A stretch of 64,000 bases of DNA. It comes from Thalassospira profundimaris (lineage in GTDB: Bacteria > Pseudomonadota > Alphaproteobacteria > Rhodospirillales > Thalassospiraceae). Location: assembly GCF_003326755.1 (NCBI RefSeq), contig NZ_JPWH01000010.1, forward strand, positions 124,001 to 188,000. Reading direction: 5' to 3'. A program made the translations under genes and the position numbers. How positions within the stretch are numbered: position 1 is the stretch's first letter; the number at the start of each line of letters is the position of its first letter. The notes below the pieces were generated by a model, which made no database searches, was not told the origin of the DNA, and was given only the letters and a program-made list of their open reading frames with translations. This document shows, one piece after another, positions 44,958 through 54,029 of the stretch.

Positions 44958-45977
44958 TTATGCAGGTTGTCTTTCTGTTTTTTGATCGGGAATATGATGA
45001 TGCTGATGGGTGCCGCCTACAGGCAGAGCAAGAAAATCTGCCGGATTTTCACCGGCCTGCACCATTGCGCTATGCAGCCGTACCGGCGGTTCATCGACCG
45101 GTTCGGATGTCAGTACAAATGTGCCCCAATGAATGGCGATGGCCTGTTTGACCTGCATGGTCTGCTTGATCAAAACGGCTTCTTCGGGGTTTACATGGGC
45201 GGCTTTCATAAAATCGCGGGGTTCGTAGGCCCCAATCGGGATTAGTCCGAGGTCAAACGGGCCATATTTTGCCCCCATTTCGGTAAAAAGTCTTTCGTGC
45301 CAGCCGCTATCACCGACAAAATAGAATTTGAAGCCATTGGCAAAGGTCAGGGCATAGCCACCCCACAACATTTCCTTGCGATCACTCATCTTGCGGCTGG
45401 ACCAGTGATGGGACGGGGTATGAATTATCTTAATACCGTTAACTTCGGCATATTGGTCCCAGTCCATTTCCAGGCAGCTTTCAATTCCGGCTTCTTTTAA
45501 AAGGCTCGCGTTTTTCAGCGGGACGATATAGGTCGGCTCGTTGCCAATTTGGCGTAAAGATTCAAGGTCGCAATGATCATAATGGTTATGCGATAGCAGG
45601 ACCATGTCGATTTTTGGAAGTTGATCAATTGTAAGGCCGGGCGGGGAATAGCGTTTGGGGCCGAAATTTTTAAAAGGCGACGCCCGGTCGGAAAAAACCG
45701 GGTCGGTCAGAATATTGATGCCCTGATACTGCACGAGAGTCGAGGCATGGCCGATCCAGGTGATCTGGGCGATTTCCGGGTTCGGGCTGTGAATGGCATC
45801 AAGGTCCGGAGGGGTGACTGGGGTTTTGCCGGTTTGGTGTTTCGCCTTGGGCCAGCTTTCCTTGCCAAAGAAACGGCGACGTAAAAACCGGAAAAACGAT
45901 TTTTTGCCTTCGGGCAGGGGATAACGGTTTTCAAACCCGTTATCGGTGTGATGGGGCGGAGGTGACGAGGAATTCAC
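44958..45977 (-). CDS. NAPE-PLD-like metallo-beta-lactamase-fold hydrolase
   Basis: The 339-aa protein has the metal-binding motif LSHNHYDHCDLESL and the flanking signature WIGHASTLVQYQGINILTDPVFSDRASP, typical of the RomA/NAPE-PLD-like group. Later ligand positions VGDSGW and AIHWGTF are present. Family members include phospholipase D-type enzymes; bacterial substrates are mostly unknown. A charged N-terminal tail precedes the domain, with no clear signal peptide. Confidence 0.88.
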   Translation of the reverse strand: MNSSSPPPHHTDNGFENRYPLPEGKKSFFRFLRRRFFGKESWPKAKHQTGKTPVTPPDLDAIHSPNPEIAQITWIGHASTLVQYQGINILTDPVFSDRASPFKNFGPKRYSPPGLTIDQLPKIDMVLLSHNHYDHCDLESLRQIGNEPTYIVPLKNASLLKEAGIESCLEMDWDQYAEVNGIKIIHTPSHHWSSRKMSDRKEMLWGGYALTFANGFKFYFVGDSGWHERLFTEMGAKYGPFDLGLIPIGAYEPRDFMKAAHVNPEEAVLIKQTMQVKQAIAIHWGTFVLTSEPVDEPPVRLHSAMVQAGENPADFLALPVGGTHQHHHIPDQKTERQPA

Positions 45978-46077
45978 AGATTTTACCTTATGATTTTTGT
46001 TCTTTTACTATGTGTGGCAGATATAAAGTCGCGCAAGTTGCCATTTGGGCAGGGTAAATCATTTTTCTGGTATTATA

Positions 46078-46114
46078 GAAAACAAAACGGACGCAACCCG
46101 AAGGCCGCGTCCGT
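46078..46114 (-). terminator. Terminator of the thiamine-precursor transporter operon
   Basis: On the minus strand acggacgc pairs with gcgtccgt around a 12-base loop, then TTTGTTTT. It lies 45 bases after the binding-protein stop. Confidence 0.85.
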
Positions 46115-46158
46115 AAATTGTCCGTCTTTGTAAAAGACGCTTTTGGTCAGCGCAGGAG

Positions 46159-47112
46159 TTATTCAATCACATCGACATAGCTGTCCACATCGGGTTCATG
46201 GTCAATAATGCCGGTATCCTGCAGATATTTGGCAAAACGGGTATAACGTGCCTTGTCCACGGCGGCCGGGCGCAAGGCAAAGCGGGTCAGTGTATCGTTC
46301 CAGGCGCGTTTGTTTAATTCGTCATCCAGGTTGGGGTAGGCCGCAATAAAGGCTTTCCAGCTCTCATCGGGGTGGTTGACGAGGTATTGCGTGGCTTCTT
46401 CAAGCGCCTCAAGCATCTTTTTCATGCGCGGATCATGGGCTTTGTCCTTGCGCACGGTCAGGATCAGCTCGTCATAGGGCGGCACACCTTCTTCCTCGAC
46501 ATAAAATGCCTTGCCCGGTTTGCCTTCGATTTCCATCTGGTTGAGCTCGAAATTGCGATAGGCGCCAATAACGGCATCCACCTGCCCTGAATAAAGCGAG
46601 GGGGAGAGCGAGAAATTCACATTGACCAGTTCGACAGATTTTATATCCACCCCGTGACTTTTGAGCATGGTGCCCAAAACCGCATCTTCAAACCCGGCCA
46701 GCGAATAGCCGATTTTTTTGCCCTTGAGATCGGCAATTTCCTTGATCGGCCCGTCCTTTAACACCACCAGCGCATTAAGCGGGGTTGCCACCAATGTGCC
46801 AATGCGCGTGAGCGGCAGGCCCTGTGCCACCTGGACATGAAGCTGGGGCTGATAATTCACCGCAACATCGCCCTGACCGGCAGCAACCAGGCGCGGTGGG
46901 GCGGATGGGTCGGCGGGTTCAACCAGTTCCACATCCAGACCATGCTTGGCAAAAAAGCCTTTTTCCTTGGCCACCACCAGCGGTGCATGGTCCGGGTTGA
47001 CAAACCAGTCAAGCAGGATGCTCAGTTTTTCATTGGCATGTGCAGGCAGGCTGGCAAGGCAAAGGGCCGTGCCAATTGTTGCAGCGGAGAACAGGTTTTT
47101 CAGGCGAGACAT
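46159..47112 (-). CDS. thiY: Thiamine-pyrimidine-precursor binding protein (NMT1/THI5-like)
   Basis: The 317-aa protein has a signal peptide ending near LPAHA and the NMT1/THI5-type fold (LDWFVNPDHAPLVVAKEKGFFAKHGLDVEL in two parts, then GDVAVNYQPQLHVQVAQG). Its cluster with an ABC permease and ATPase behind a TPP riboswitch indicates binding of a hydroxymethyl- or formylaminopyrimidine thiamine precursor, as for ThiY. The ATG at 47112 is chosen; an ATG five codons upstream is possible. It is the last gene of the operon. Confidence 0.88.
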   Translation of the reverse strand: MSRLKNLFSAATIGTALCLASLPAHANEKLSILLDWFVNPDHAPLVVAKEKGFFAKHGLDVELVEPADPSAPPRLVAAGQGDVAVNYQPQLHVQVAQGLPLTRIGTLVATPLNALVVLKDGPIKEIADLKGKKIGYSLAGFEDAVLGTMLKSHGVDIKSVELVNVNFSLSPSLYSGQVDAVIGAYRNFELNQMEIEGKPGKAFYVEEEGVPPYDELILTVRKDKAHDPRMKKMLEALEEATQYLVNHPDESWKAFIAAYPNLDDELNKRAWNDTLTRFALRPAAVDKARYTRFAKYLQDTGIIDHEPDVDSYVDVIE

Positions 47113-47206
47113 GAGCAGATTTCCCATTTGCAGGCGTGAAGGATGAAGAGCGTGTGCGCCGGGGCGATGCAGGTCTGTCCCCGGCGATGGTGATGCTGGC
47201 TGGCGG

Positions 47207-48061
47207 TCAGTCGTGTTTTGCCAGGCTGTCGGGCTGCCAGGGCAGAAGCTGGCGTAACAGCCGGTCGACAATGAAATATTGCGTGATGGAAAAGGCACAC
47301 AGGATCAGCAGGCAGGCAAAAACCATATCGATTTGCACCCGCGCATTGGCGTGCAGCATCAAATAGCCCAGCCCCTTGCTGGAGCCGACCCATTCGCCAA
47401 TAATCGCCCCGATTGGCGAAACGGCCGTTGCCACGCGAAAGCCCGATGCAAAAGCGGGCAGGGCGGCAGGCAAACGAATATGGGTGAGCATCCGCCAGCG
47501 GTTGGTGCCCATTGTGCGGGCCAAATCCAGCCAGCCCGGTTCGGTGCGCGACAGGCCGTCAAAAAAGGCGACCGTGACGGGGAAGAAAATGATCAGGGCG
47601 GCCATGGCAATTTTTGATGCCATGCCAAAACCCAGCCACAGCACCAGCAAGGGGGCAATGGCAAAAAACGGAATGGCCTGTGATACCAGCAGGATCGGCA
47701 TCAGCCAAAACCGTATCGGGCTGAACAATGCCATTGGCATGGCGGCCAGCGCCCCCAGGGCCGCCCCGGCAAACAGGCCAATCACGGTTTCGGCAATGGT
47801 ATAGCCCGCGTGATCCAGCAGCACCGCATGGCGTTGAACCAGTGCCAGCCACACATCATAGGGGGCGGGCAGCATATATTTGGGTGCGCCCGTGACGCTG
47901 ACGACAATTTGCCAGGTGACGATCAGGGCGATGATGATGATAAAGGGCCGCGCGAGTTTCAGCAGCTTGCGGTCTGCCAGCGGGGTGGCGGCGCGGGCGG
48001 GCGTGACCGGGGTGGTTGATGTGGGGGATTTGACCGATTTGACGGATCTGGTCATGCTCAT
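47207..48061 (-). CDS. thiX: ABC transporter permease for thiamine precursor
   Basis: A 284-aa inner-membrane protein with six predicted helices after a basic N-terminal extension (about 30 residues), and the binding-protein-dependent permease loop GTNRWRMLTHIRLPAALP that contacts the ATPase. It overlaps the ATPase gene by four bases (ATGA), a sign of coupled translation. It is the middle gene of the riboswitch-controlled operon. Confidence 0.9.
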   Translation of the reverse strand: MSMTRSVKSVKSPTSTTPVTPARAATPLADRKLLKLARPFIIIIALIVTWQIVVSVTGAPKYMLPAPYDVWLALVQRHAVLLDHAGYTIAETVIGLFAGAALGALAAMPMALFSPIRFWLMPILLVSQAIPFFAIAPLLVLWLGFGMASKIAMAALIIFFPVTVAFFDGLSRTEPGWLDLARTMGTNRWRMLTHIRLPAALPAFASGFRVATAVSPIGAIIGEWVGSSKGLGYLMLHANARVQIDMVFACLLILCAFSITQYFIVDRLLRQLLPWQPDSLAKHD

Positions 48062-48891
48062 TGCGATGCCTCCTCCAGGTCCGAGCGGTCGCCTTGTGAC
48101 GACAAGGCCCCCAATTGCTGCAACAATTCAGCCTGATGGCGCAGGATAACCGGGTCGGTGATATCGCGCGGAATGTGACCGTCGGGAATAACAGCATCGG
48201 ACAGGGTTGCCGGGCTGCCCTGCAACACCATCACCTTGTGACCCACCCGAAGGGCTTCGAGCGGGTCATGTGTGACCAGCAAAACGGTTTTGCCGTGCAA
48301 AACCCGGGCTGCCAGATCCTGAATGCGCATGCGGTTGAGCGGATCAAGGGCGGAAAATGGCTCGTCCATCAGTACAACGGGCCGGTCTTCCATCAGGGTG
48401 CGGGCCAGGGCGGCGCGCTGTTTCATTCCGCCAGACAGTTCCGCCGGGCGCATATGCCTGGCCTTTTGCAGGCCAACCTCGGCTATCAAATGATCGGCCC
48501 GGGCAAGGTCTGGTTTTTCGCCGCGTAATACCGCGCCCAGCACCACATTTTCCCGCACGGACCGCCACGGCAGTAATAAATCCTGTTGTGCCATATAGGC
48601 GACCCGGTCGTTCAGGGCTTTGCCATCGCTACACGTAACGGTGCCGCTGGCGGCATCATGGCCCACCAGCCCGGCGAGAAAACGCAAAAGGGTGCTTTTG
48701 CCCACGCCGGATGGCCCCAGCAAACAGGTAAAGCTGCCCGCGCCCAGATCAAGCGACAGGTTATGGAACAGACGGGTGCTATTGAATTCAACACAGGCAT
48801 GGCGCAAGTGAACATCAAATGATGTTCGGTTTTGACCGGAGGAAGCCTGTAAATGCCCGGTAAGGGGCGGTTTTGTATCGGTATCTGTCAT
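48058..48891 (-). CDS. thiZ: ABC transporter ATPase for thiamine precursor
   Basis: The 277-aa protein has Walker A GPSGVGKSTLL, signature ELSGGMKQRAALARTL, Walker B VVLMDEPFSALD and the switch histidine in VTHD. It powers uptake by the adjacent permease. The start codon lies only a few bases after the aptamer, and its Shine-Dalgarno sequence is the 3' end of the riboswitch. Confidence 0.92.
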   Translation of the reverse strand: MTDTDTKPPLTGHLQASSGQNRTSFDVHLRHACVEFNSTRLFHNLSLDLGAGSFTCLLGPSGVGKSTLLRFLAGLVGHDAASGTVTCSDGKALNDRVAYMAQQDLLLPWRSVRENVVLGAVLRGEKPDLARADHLIAEVGLQKARHMRPAELSGGMKQRAALARTLMEDRPVVLMDEPFSALDPLNRMRIQDLAARVLHGKTVLLVTHDPLEALRVGHKVMVLQGSPATLSDAVIPDGHIPRDITDPVILRHQAELLQQLGALSSQGDRSDLEEASQ

Positions 48892-48894
48892 ACG

Positions 48895-48985
48895 ATCCTT
48901 CCTACGCCGGTCTTAACCGGTTCAGGTTCAAAGGGTCGTCCGGCAACACCGAACCTCTCAGCCCGTTTACGACGGGCCCCCCTGG
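48895..48985 (-). promoter_or_regulatory. TPP riboswitch (THI element)
   Basis: On the minus strand the conserved parts appear in order: the GGGG start, a variable gggcccgt/acggg helix, CTGAGA (48956-48961), then ACCCTTTGAACCTGA (about 48922-48936) and the closing GCGTAGGAAG (48898-48907). The purine-rich end doubles as the ribosome-binding site of the ATPase gene four to five bases before its ATG, so TPP binding should block translation. Confidence 0.95.
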
Positions 48986-49098
48986 AGATGACCCGACTAT
49001 GCGCAGATGAAACCCCGGCGTCAAGTTTTGAGATCATTCTTTTTCGTTTGATCCCGATTGGCCGGGGTGTCATCGCCCTGATTTTCGCGGAGGCGAAC

Positions 49099-50067
49099 TT
49101 ATGGATCGACTTTCAGGTAAACCGCGCCGCTTGTGGCCCCGGCTTCCATGTCCTGATGGGCCTGGGATGCGTTGGCAAAATCGTAAACATGCGCGGCTGG
49201 AAAGGATGCGTGGCGTAAAATATCAAACCATGCCTGTGCCGATTTTTGATAATCCTGAACATTATTGATGAAGGCGAGGACGCTGGCGCGAATTAAAAAC
49301 CGGTTTGCCAGCGTGTTGACATCCAGCAACGGTAATTGTCCACCCACCTGGCCAATATTGACAGTTGTGCCAAAGGGTTTGGTGGTGCGGATACTCTTGC
49401 TCAGGGTTTCGCCGCCAATACCATCAATGGCGAAATCAACGCCCTGACCATCTGTCAGATCCTTGATCGCGCTTTCAAAATCCTGGTCCTTGTAGAATAT
49501 GGCATGGTCCAGGCCCTGCTTTTGCGCGATCCTGGCTTTTTCCGGGGTGCTGACCGTGCCAAAGGTGGTGATGCCCAATTGTTTTGCCCAATGTACCAGC
49601 ACCTGGCCTAATCCACCTGCTGCGGCGTGAACCAGCATGCTTTGCCCGGCCTGTGCCTTGCATACATGCACCAGCAGAAAACAGGCCGTCAAACCGCGCA
49701 GCAGCGACCCGGCAATGTGTTCATCGGCAAGGTCGTCTGGCAGCTTTATCAGGCGGTTGGCCGCAACATTGCGCATCGCACAATAACTGCCAACCGGGAA
49801 CCCGGCATAGCCCACCCGGTCGCCAATTTCAAAACCCGTAACATCCCTGCCAATGGCACAAACCGTTCCCACGGCCTCCACACCGATGCAGCCGGGCAGG
49901 TTGGGCATGGGATACAGGCCCTTGCGAAAATAAACGTCAACGTAATTAACGCCAATCAGGCTTTGCTTGATGCAGACTTCGTTGGCCTGTGGCGCTGGCA
50001 GGTCAATCCCGGTCGGGTATAAAACCGATGCGTCGCCGGTGTGGTCCATGTGAATGATGCGGCTCAT
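49099..50067 (-). CDS. Zinc-free quinone oxidoreductase (QOR family)
   Basis: The 322-aa medium-chain dehydrogenase has the QOR layout: GVNYVDVYFRKG, the cofactor loop VHAAAGGLGQVLVHWAKQLG and no zinc-ligand cysteine pattern. Such enzymes reduce quinones or enals with NADPH in the cytoplasm. The start follows CAGGAGA. It is divergent from a LysR regulator with an 80-100 base gap, so it is the likely target of that regulator. Confidence 0.92.
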   Translation of the reverse strand: MSRIIHMDHTGDASVLYPTGIDLPAPQANEVCIKQSLIGVNYVDVYFRKGLYPMPNLPGCIGVEAVGTVCAIGRDVTGFEIGDRVGYAGFPVGSYCAMRNVAANRLIKLPDDLADEHIAGSLLRGLTACFLLVHVCKAQAGQSMLVHAAAGGLGQVLVHWAKQLGITTFGTVSTPEKARIAQKQGLDHAIFYKDQDFESAIKDLTDGQGVDFAIDGIGGETLSKSIRTTKPFGTTVNIGQVGGQLPLLDVNTLANRFLIRASVLAFINNVQDYQKSAQAWFDILRHASFPAAHVYDFANASQAHQDMEAGATSGAVYLKVDP

Positions 50068-50127
50068 CTCTGTCTCCTGAATGTTGTGACAGCTTCAGGA
50101 TTACGGTGTATTGATCATGGGGGAAAT

Positions 50128-50141
50128 TGCATATATCTGCA
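50128..50141. promoter_or_regulatory. Possible LysR binding site
   Basis: TGCATATATCTGCA is an interrupted palindrome (tgca arms) of the T-N11-A type in the gap between the quinone reductase and the LysR gene. Its use by this regulator is a guess from position. Confidence 0.35.
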
Positions 50142-50165
50142 TGGTAGATGGGTGATATTGCGCAA

Positions 50166-51014
50166 ATGAACTGGGAAGATTTCCGTTATTTTTTAACCCT
50201 TGCCGAAACGGGCAGTTTCTCGGGTGCGGCCCGCAGGCTGGGGGTTGATCACAGCACCGTGGCCCGTCGTGTGGCGGCCTTGGAGGCCGATACCGGCCTG
50301 CGTTTGATTGACCGTTTGCCAAAGGCCGTTATGTTGACCGAGGAAGGACAATTGCTGGCGGGGCGCGGGCAGGGCGCCCTTGACGCCATGTTCGCCGTGG
50401 AGCGGGCGGCGGCAGGCGCGATGACAGGTGTTTCGGTGCCGCTTTGCATCAGTGCGCCGCCATCCCTGGCCCGGCATGTGATTGCGCCGGGTTTGCACGG
50501 GTTTCGCCAGCAACACCCGGAGGTCGAGGTGATTTTGCAGGGGCAAACCCAATCAGCCGACCTTAACCGCCGTCAGGCCGATATTGCCATTCGTCTGTCG
50601 CGCCCGCGCAAATCCAGCGTCATTACCCGTAAACTGGCCGATATGCCGATGGCTTTTTACGGGGCAGCCGATTACCAAAAAGCCGAGGTCGATTGGGACC
50701 TGATCAGTTGGGATGACAGCAGTGCCGATATTCCGCAATATCGCTGGCTGGAAGACCGGCGGGCGGGGCGGCCGGTTGTTGTGCGATCCAACGATATGGA
50801 TGTGCAGGCAGCCTGTGCACGGGCCGGGGTGGGGGTGGCGTTACTGCCCTGTTATCTGGGCGATGCGGACCCGCAATTACGGAAATTGAAAGGACAGGAG
50901 GATTTTCCCGCTCGCGAGATATGGATGCTGGTCCATGCCGATTTGCGCCATGCGCCGCGTGTGCGAAGCGGGATGGATTTTTTGATCACAACCCTCCGCC
51001 ATCTTGTGACGTAA
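50166..51014 (+). CDS. LysR-family regulator
   Basis: A 282-aa regulator with an N-terminal helix-turn-helix (MNWEDFRYFLTLAETGSFSG, then ARRLGVDHSTVARRVAALE) and a periplasmic-binding-like effector domain. The start at 50166 is where LysR proteins normally begin; an ATG at 50148 adds six residues. It is divergent from the quinone reductase and probably controls it, in response to an unknown inducer such as a quinone or aldehyde. Confidence 0.9.
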   Translation: MNWEDFRYFLTLAETGSFSGAARRLGVDHSTVARRVAALEADTGLRLIDRLPKAVMLTEEGQLLAGRGQGALDAMFAVERAAAGAMTGVSVPLCISAPPSLARHVIAPGLHGFRQQHPEVEVILQGQTQSADLNRRQADIAIRLSRPRKSSVITRKLADMPMAFYGAADYQKAEVDWDLISWDDSSADIPQYRWLEDRRAGRPVVVRSNDMDVQAACARAGVGVALLPCYLGDADPQLRKLKGQEDFPAREIWMLVHADLRHAPRVRSGMDFLITTLRHLVT

Positions 51015-51230
51015 CCGCCTTGAAGGCGGGAACAGCGGTTCGATATGCTTCGGATTTTGAAATATTGCAATTGCGAGAATATTTTGGGCTGTTTTACGTA
51101 ATAACCCTTGAAATTCAGGTGCGCTTCTGCAAACCCTAACACTGGAAGCATTCAAAGGCGGGGGACTTGGCCCTGTGCTGGTTTTCTGTGCTTTTCCGCC
51201 GTTATTCATGCCTTGGTGTTCTGAAATTTT

Positions 51231-52343
51231 ATGCTGCATGCGCCGCGTATGATTGCCGCCGAAATTTATCGCGGTTCATCTTATGGCCCCCATCATCCTT
51301 TGGGTATTCCCCGGGTGTCGCTGGTGGTGGATCTGGTTCATGCCCTGGGCTGGGTGGACGGGGAAAATTACAGTGTCGGGCCGCTTGCAACACCGGCGCA
51401 ATTGGCGCGTTTTCATACGCCCGATTACATTGCCGCTGTGATGCAGGCCGAACGGGACCAGTCCCTGCCCGAAGAGATGATGCAGCGTTACAAGCTGGGC
51501 AAAAACGGAAATCCGATTTATCCGGAAGTTTTCCGCCGTCCGGCGACAGCGGCAGGATCATCTATTCTGGCAGCGGAACTTTTGCAGGATGGTGGCATTA
51601 TTCATCATCCGGCAGGGGGTACGCATCACGGGCGCGCGGCCGAGGCATCGGGGTTTTGTTATTTCAACGATCCGGTGCTGGGTATTTTGGCGCTGCTTGA
51701 TGGCGGGTTGGACCGCATTTTATATGTGGACATTGATGCGCATCATGGCGACGGGGTGCAGCTTGCCTTTAAGGATGATGAACGGGTTTTGACGGTTTCG
51801 GTTCATCAGGCTGATTTGTGGCCGCGAACTGGCGACATTACGGATATTGCCGGTGGTATGGCGCGCAATTTGCCGGTGCCAGCCGGTATGAATGACGATG
51901 AAATGCGCTTTGTCTTGTTTGAATATCTGTTGCCGCTGGCAGCCGGGTTCAAACCGCAGGCAGTGGTCATGCAATGTGGCTGCGACACCCTGGCAGAAGA
52001 TCCCCAGTCGCGGCAAATGCTGGGCAATGGGTCTGTCTGGGAGGTGGTGAAAGAATTTGTTGGAATGGCCCCGCGCCTGATGGTTTTGGGAGGCGGTGGT
52101 TATAACCCCTATGGGGTGGCCCGATGCTGGGCCGGGATATGGGCAATGCTGAATAAAAATGAAATTCCGGAAAAATTACCGGAATCGGCAGAAGAGATAC
52201 TGCGTGACATAAAATGGTCGCATCGTCTTGGCAGAGAGCCGGCGACCAACTTGTTAACAACCCTTGCCGATGACTGGCGGGGTGGGGAAATCCGGGCGGA
52301 AGTCCGGGGTCATGTGCAGTTTCTAAAAGGGTATGGGGTATGA
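51231..52343 (+). CDS. Histone-deacetylase-family (AcuC-like) amidohydrolase
   Basis: The 370-aa protein has the zinc-site motifs of the family: HHPAGGTHHGRA, YVDIDAHHGDGVQ and LGGGGYNPYG. Bacterial members deacetylate proteins (AcuC on acetyl-CoA synthetase) or acetylated polyamines and small molecules. It is cytoplasmic. The stop overlaps the start of the DUF192 gene by four bases, so both are translated together. Confidence 0.92.
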   Translation: MLHAPRMIAAEIYRGSSYGPHHPLGIPRVSLVVDLVHALGWVDGENYSVGPLATPAQLARFHTPDYIAAVMQAERDQSLPEEMMQRYKLGKNGNPIYPEVFRRPATAAGSSILAAELLQDGGIIHHPAGGTHHGRAAEASGFCYFNDPVLGILALLDGGLDRILYVDIDAHHGDGVQLAFKDDERVLTVSVHQADLWPRTGDITDIAGGMARNLPVPAGMNDDEMRFVLFEYLLPLAAGFKPQAVVMQCGCDTLAEDPQSRQMLGNGSVWEVVKEFVGMAPRLMVLGGGGYNPYGVARCWAGIWAMLNKNEIPEKLPESAEEILRDIKWSHRLGREPATNLLTTLADDWRGGEIRAEVRGHVQFLKGYGV

Positions 52344-52786
52344 AGTCTTTCGTTCAAATGGTGTTTGTTTTTTTCTGTGTCAGTGCGGCGGTTATGGCTG
52401 GCCTGAATGCAAAGGCCACTGGGTTTGAGCGATCGCGTCTTTTGGTCGATGGGCAGGTTTTCAATGTTGAACTGGCGTTTAGCCCCGAAGAACGGGCACG
52501 CGGTTTGATGTTTCGCACCCAGATGGCCGATGAAAACGGGATGCTGTTTGATTTTGGTCAGTCACGCGATGTGTCGATGTGGATGAAAAACACCTTCATC
52601 TCGCTTGATATGCTGTTTATCGATCAGGATGGCAAAATTGTCGGGATTGCGCCGCGCACGGTACCAAAATCCGAGGCGATTATTTCCTCGCCGCGCCCGG
52701 TGCGCTTTGTGCTGGAGCTGAATGGCGGACTGGCCGAGAAGTTTGATTTCAAGGTCGGCGATACCGTGGAAGGCCTGCCGCGCTAG
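52340..52786 (+). CDS. DUF192 periplasmic protein
   Basis: The 148-aa protein has a signal peptide (cut near ATG or NAKA) and the DUF192 motif set (SPEERARGLMFRTQMADENGM, in two parts, then MWMKNTFISLDMLFID). The fold is a small beta-barrel of unknown activity, found exported in many proteobacteria. It is coupled to the deacetylase gene by an ATGA overlap, but no functional link is known. Confidence 0.9.
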   Translation: MKSFVQMVFVFFCVSAAVMAGLNAKATGFERSRLLVDGQVFNVELAFSPEERARGLMFRTQMADENGMLFDFGQSRDVSMWMKNTFISLDMLFIDQDGKIVGIAPRTVPKSEAIISSPRPVRFVLELNGGLAEKFDFKVGDTVEGLPR

Positions 52787-52943
52787 GGGCGTGATCTGTT
52801 TTGGCGGAAGTAAAAACAGCAGGAGTATGCAGGCGGGTTTTTGCCAAAATCGCCAAAACGGCATGTTGTTGTAAAAAAGGTGATAAAAAGCATCAAAGCG
52901 GTCTTGCCGCGAACAGATTAAGGTGCTAAATCCCTCCCCGTGT

Positions 52944-53020
52944 CGGGAAGTGGCGCAGTCTGGTAGCGTACCTGCTTTGGGAGCAGGGGGCCGTGGGTTC
53001 GAATCCCGCCTTCCCGACCA
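52944..53020 (+). tRNA. tRNA-Pro (TGG)
   Basis: A 77-base cloverleaf with acceptor stem CGGGAAG/CTTCCCG, anticodon stem CCTGC/GCAGG with loop TTTGGGA (anticodon TGG), T-arm GGGTTCGAATCC and encoded CCA. A plausible promoter lies upstream (TTGCCG, 17 bases, TAAATC). Confidence 0.97.
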
Positions 53021-53127
53021 TTTTCATCCCTAAACGGGTGTTTGCATGTTCAAGTCGCCCATAGGGGTGTAAACTGGATTATGTGACGTCGTTATTCAGC
53101 CGGTTGATCAATCTGACGAGGGTGCCG

Positions 53128-53421
53128 ATGAAGGTTCGTGTTTTCAAGCCCGCGAAAAATGCCATGCAGTCCGGTCGTGCCGGAACCAAGCATTGGGTCA
53201 TGGAATTTGAACCGCAGGACCGGAAAAAGGCGGATCAATTGATGGGATGGATCGGTTCGACCGATACCCGGGGGCAGGTCCGTATGGAATTTGAAACTCT
53301 GGAAGAAGCGCAGGCTTTCGCGGCAAAGCATAACCTGATTGCCGAAATCGAACAGCCGAAGTCGCGCAAGATGCAAATCAAGTCCTATGCCGACAATTTC
53401 GCGTTCAAGCGTGTTGTCTGA
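53128..53421 (+). CDS. Complex I NDUFS4-like (ETC complex I subunit) protein
   Basis: The 97-aa protein has the family features MKVRVFKPAKNAMQSG, then WVMEFEPQDRKKADQLMGWIGSTDT in two parts, and a C-terminal KSYADNFAFKR. It corresponds to the supernumerary complex I subunit of mitochondria and alphaproteobacteria (18 kDa type), which stabilises NADH dehydrogenase. The ATG at 53128 follows GAGGGTG; the GTG at 53083 is less likely. It lies between two tRNA genes. Confidence 0.93.
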   Translation: MKVRVFKPAKNAMQSGRAGTKHWVMEFEPQDRKKADQLMGWIGSTDTRGQVRMEFETLEEAQAFAAKHNLIAEIEQPKSRKMQIKSYADNFAFKRVV

Positions 53422-53550
53422 TCAGTTTTACTGGTTTGTGTGTCAAACCGGGTCACGGGGCGGCTAACGCCCCGTTTTGCTGTAAACCCGTATGTGATGA
53501 CGTTATCAAGTCTGGATAATGCGTCTTCAAAAGGCCCTTTCGGCCTCTGC

Positions 53551-53627
53551 GGTCCCTTAGCTCAACTGGATAGAGCAACAGACTTCTAATCTGTAGGTTG
53601 CTGGTTCGAGTCCAGCAGGGATCGCCA
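53551..53627 (+). tRNA. tRNA-Arg (TCT)
   Basis: A 77-base cloverleaf with acceptor stem GGTCCCT/AGGGATC (one GT pair), anticodon stem ACAGA/TCTGT with loop CTTCTAA (anticodon TCT), T-arm GGTTCGAGTCC and encoded CCA. Confidence 0.97.
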
Positions 53628-53635
53628 ACAAAATC

Positions 53636-53670
53636 AAAGGCTTAGAGGTTTTCCTCTAAGCCTTTTGTTC
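53636..53670 (+). terminator. Terminator after tRNA-Arg
   Basis: A perfect 13-bp stem (aaaggcttagagg with cctctaagccttt) and a tttt loop run into a short T-rich tail. It also separates the convergent HigA gene. Confidence 0.9.
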
Positions 53671-53705
53671 TGGGTAGCATATAGGTTGTCACGAAGGTCG
53701 TGAGA

Positions 53706-54029
53706 TCAAGCCATCGCCAGTTTGGCGGGGTAAACATGGGCTGGTTGCCAGTTCTCAACTGCGCGCTCGGCATCCCAGGCATCAATACGGGCCTGTAAAT
53801 TGATCCAAAATTCTGTTGTGGTTTCCAGGGTTTTGGCGAGTTTTACCGCAAGCTCACTATCAAGCCGGACGTGACCATTGATAACCTGGCTCAAATGTTT
53901 TTCGCTGATGCCCAAATCCCGCGCGAGTACTTTCTGCGTGATTTCGCGCGGCAACAGATAATGTTCGCGCAGAATCAAACCCGGGGCGGTCGGGCGCCTG
54001 TTACGACGAAGCGGAATACCATTGCTCAT
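53706..54029 (-). CDS. higA: HigA-type antitoxin
   Basis: The 107-aa protein has a helix-turn-helix of the HigA group (TQKVLARDLGISEKHLSQVI) and a C-terminal dimerisation segment (TTTEFWINLQARIDAWDAER). It neutralises the toxin and should repress the operon promoter. It follows the toxin gene with a one-base overlap, the reversed order typical of higBA. Confidence 0.95.
   Translation of the reverse strand: MSNGIPLRRNRRPTAPGLILREHYLLPREITQKVLARDLGISEKHLSQVINGHVRLDSELAVKLAKTLETTTEFWINLQARIDAWDAERAVENWQPAHVYPAKLAMA

Noticed and set aside
51015..51230. Hairpin ccgcc/ggcgg after the LysR gene as a terminator
   Set aside because: It has a short stem and no T tract, so it is not called as a terminator.
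52798..52859. Nine-base arms gttttggcg / cgccaaaac before tRNA-Pro
   Set aside because: The arms are 44 bases apart with no T tract or motif, so chance or a weak fold after the DUF192 gene is as likely as a functional element.
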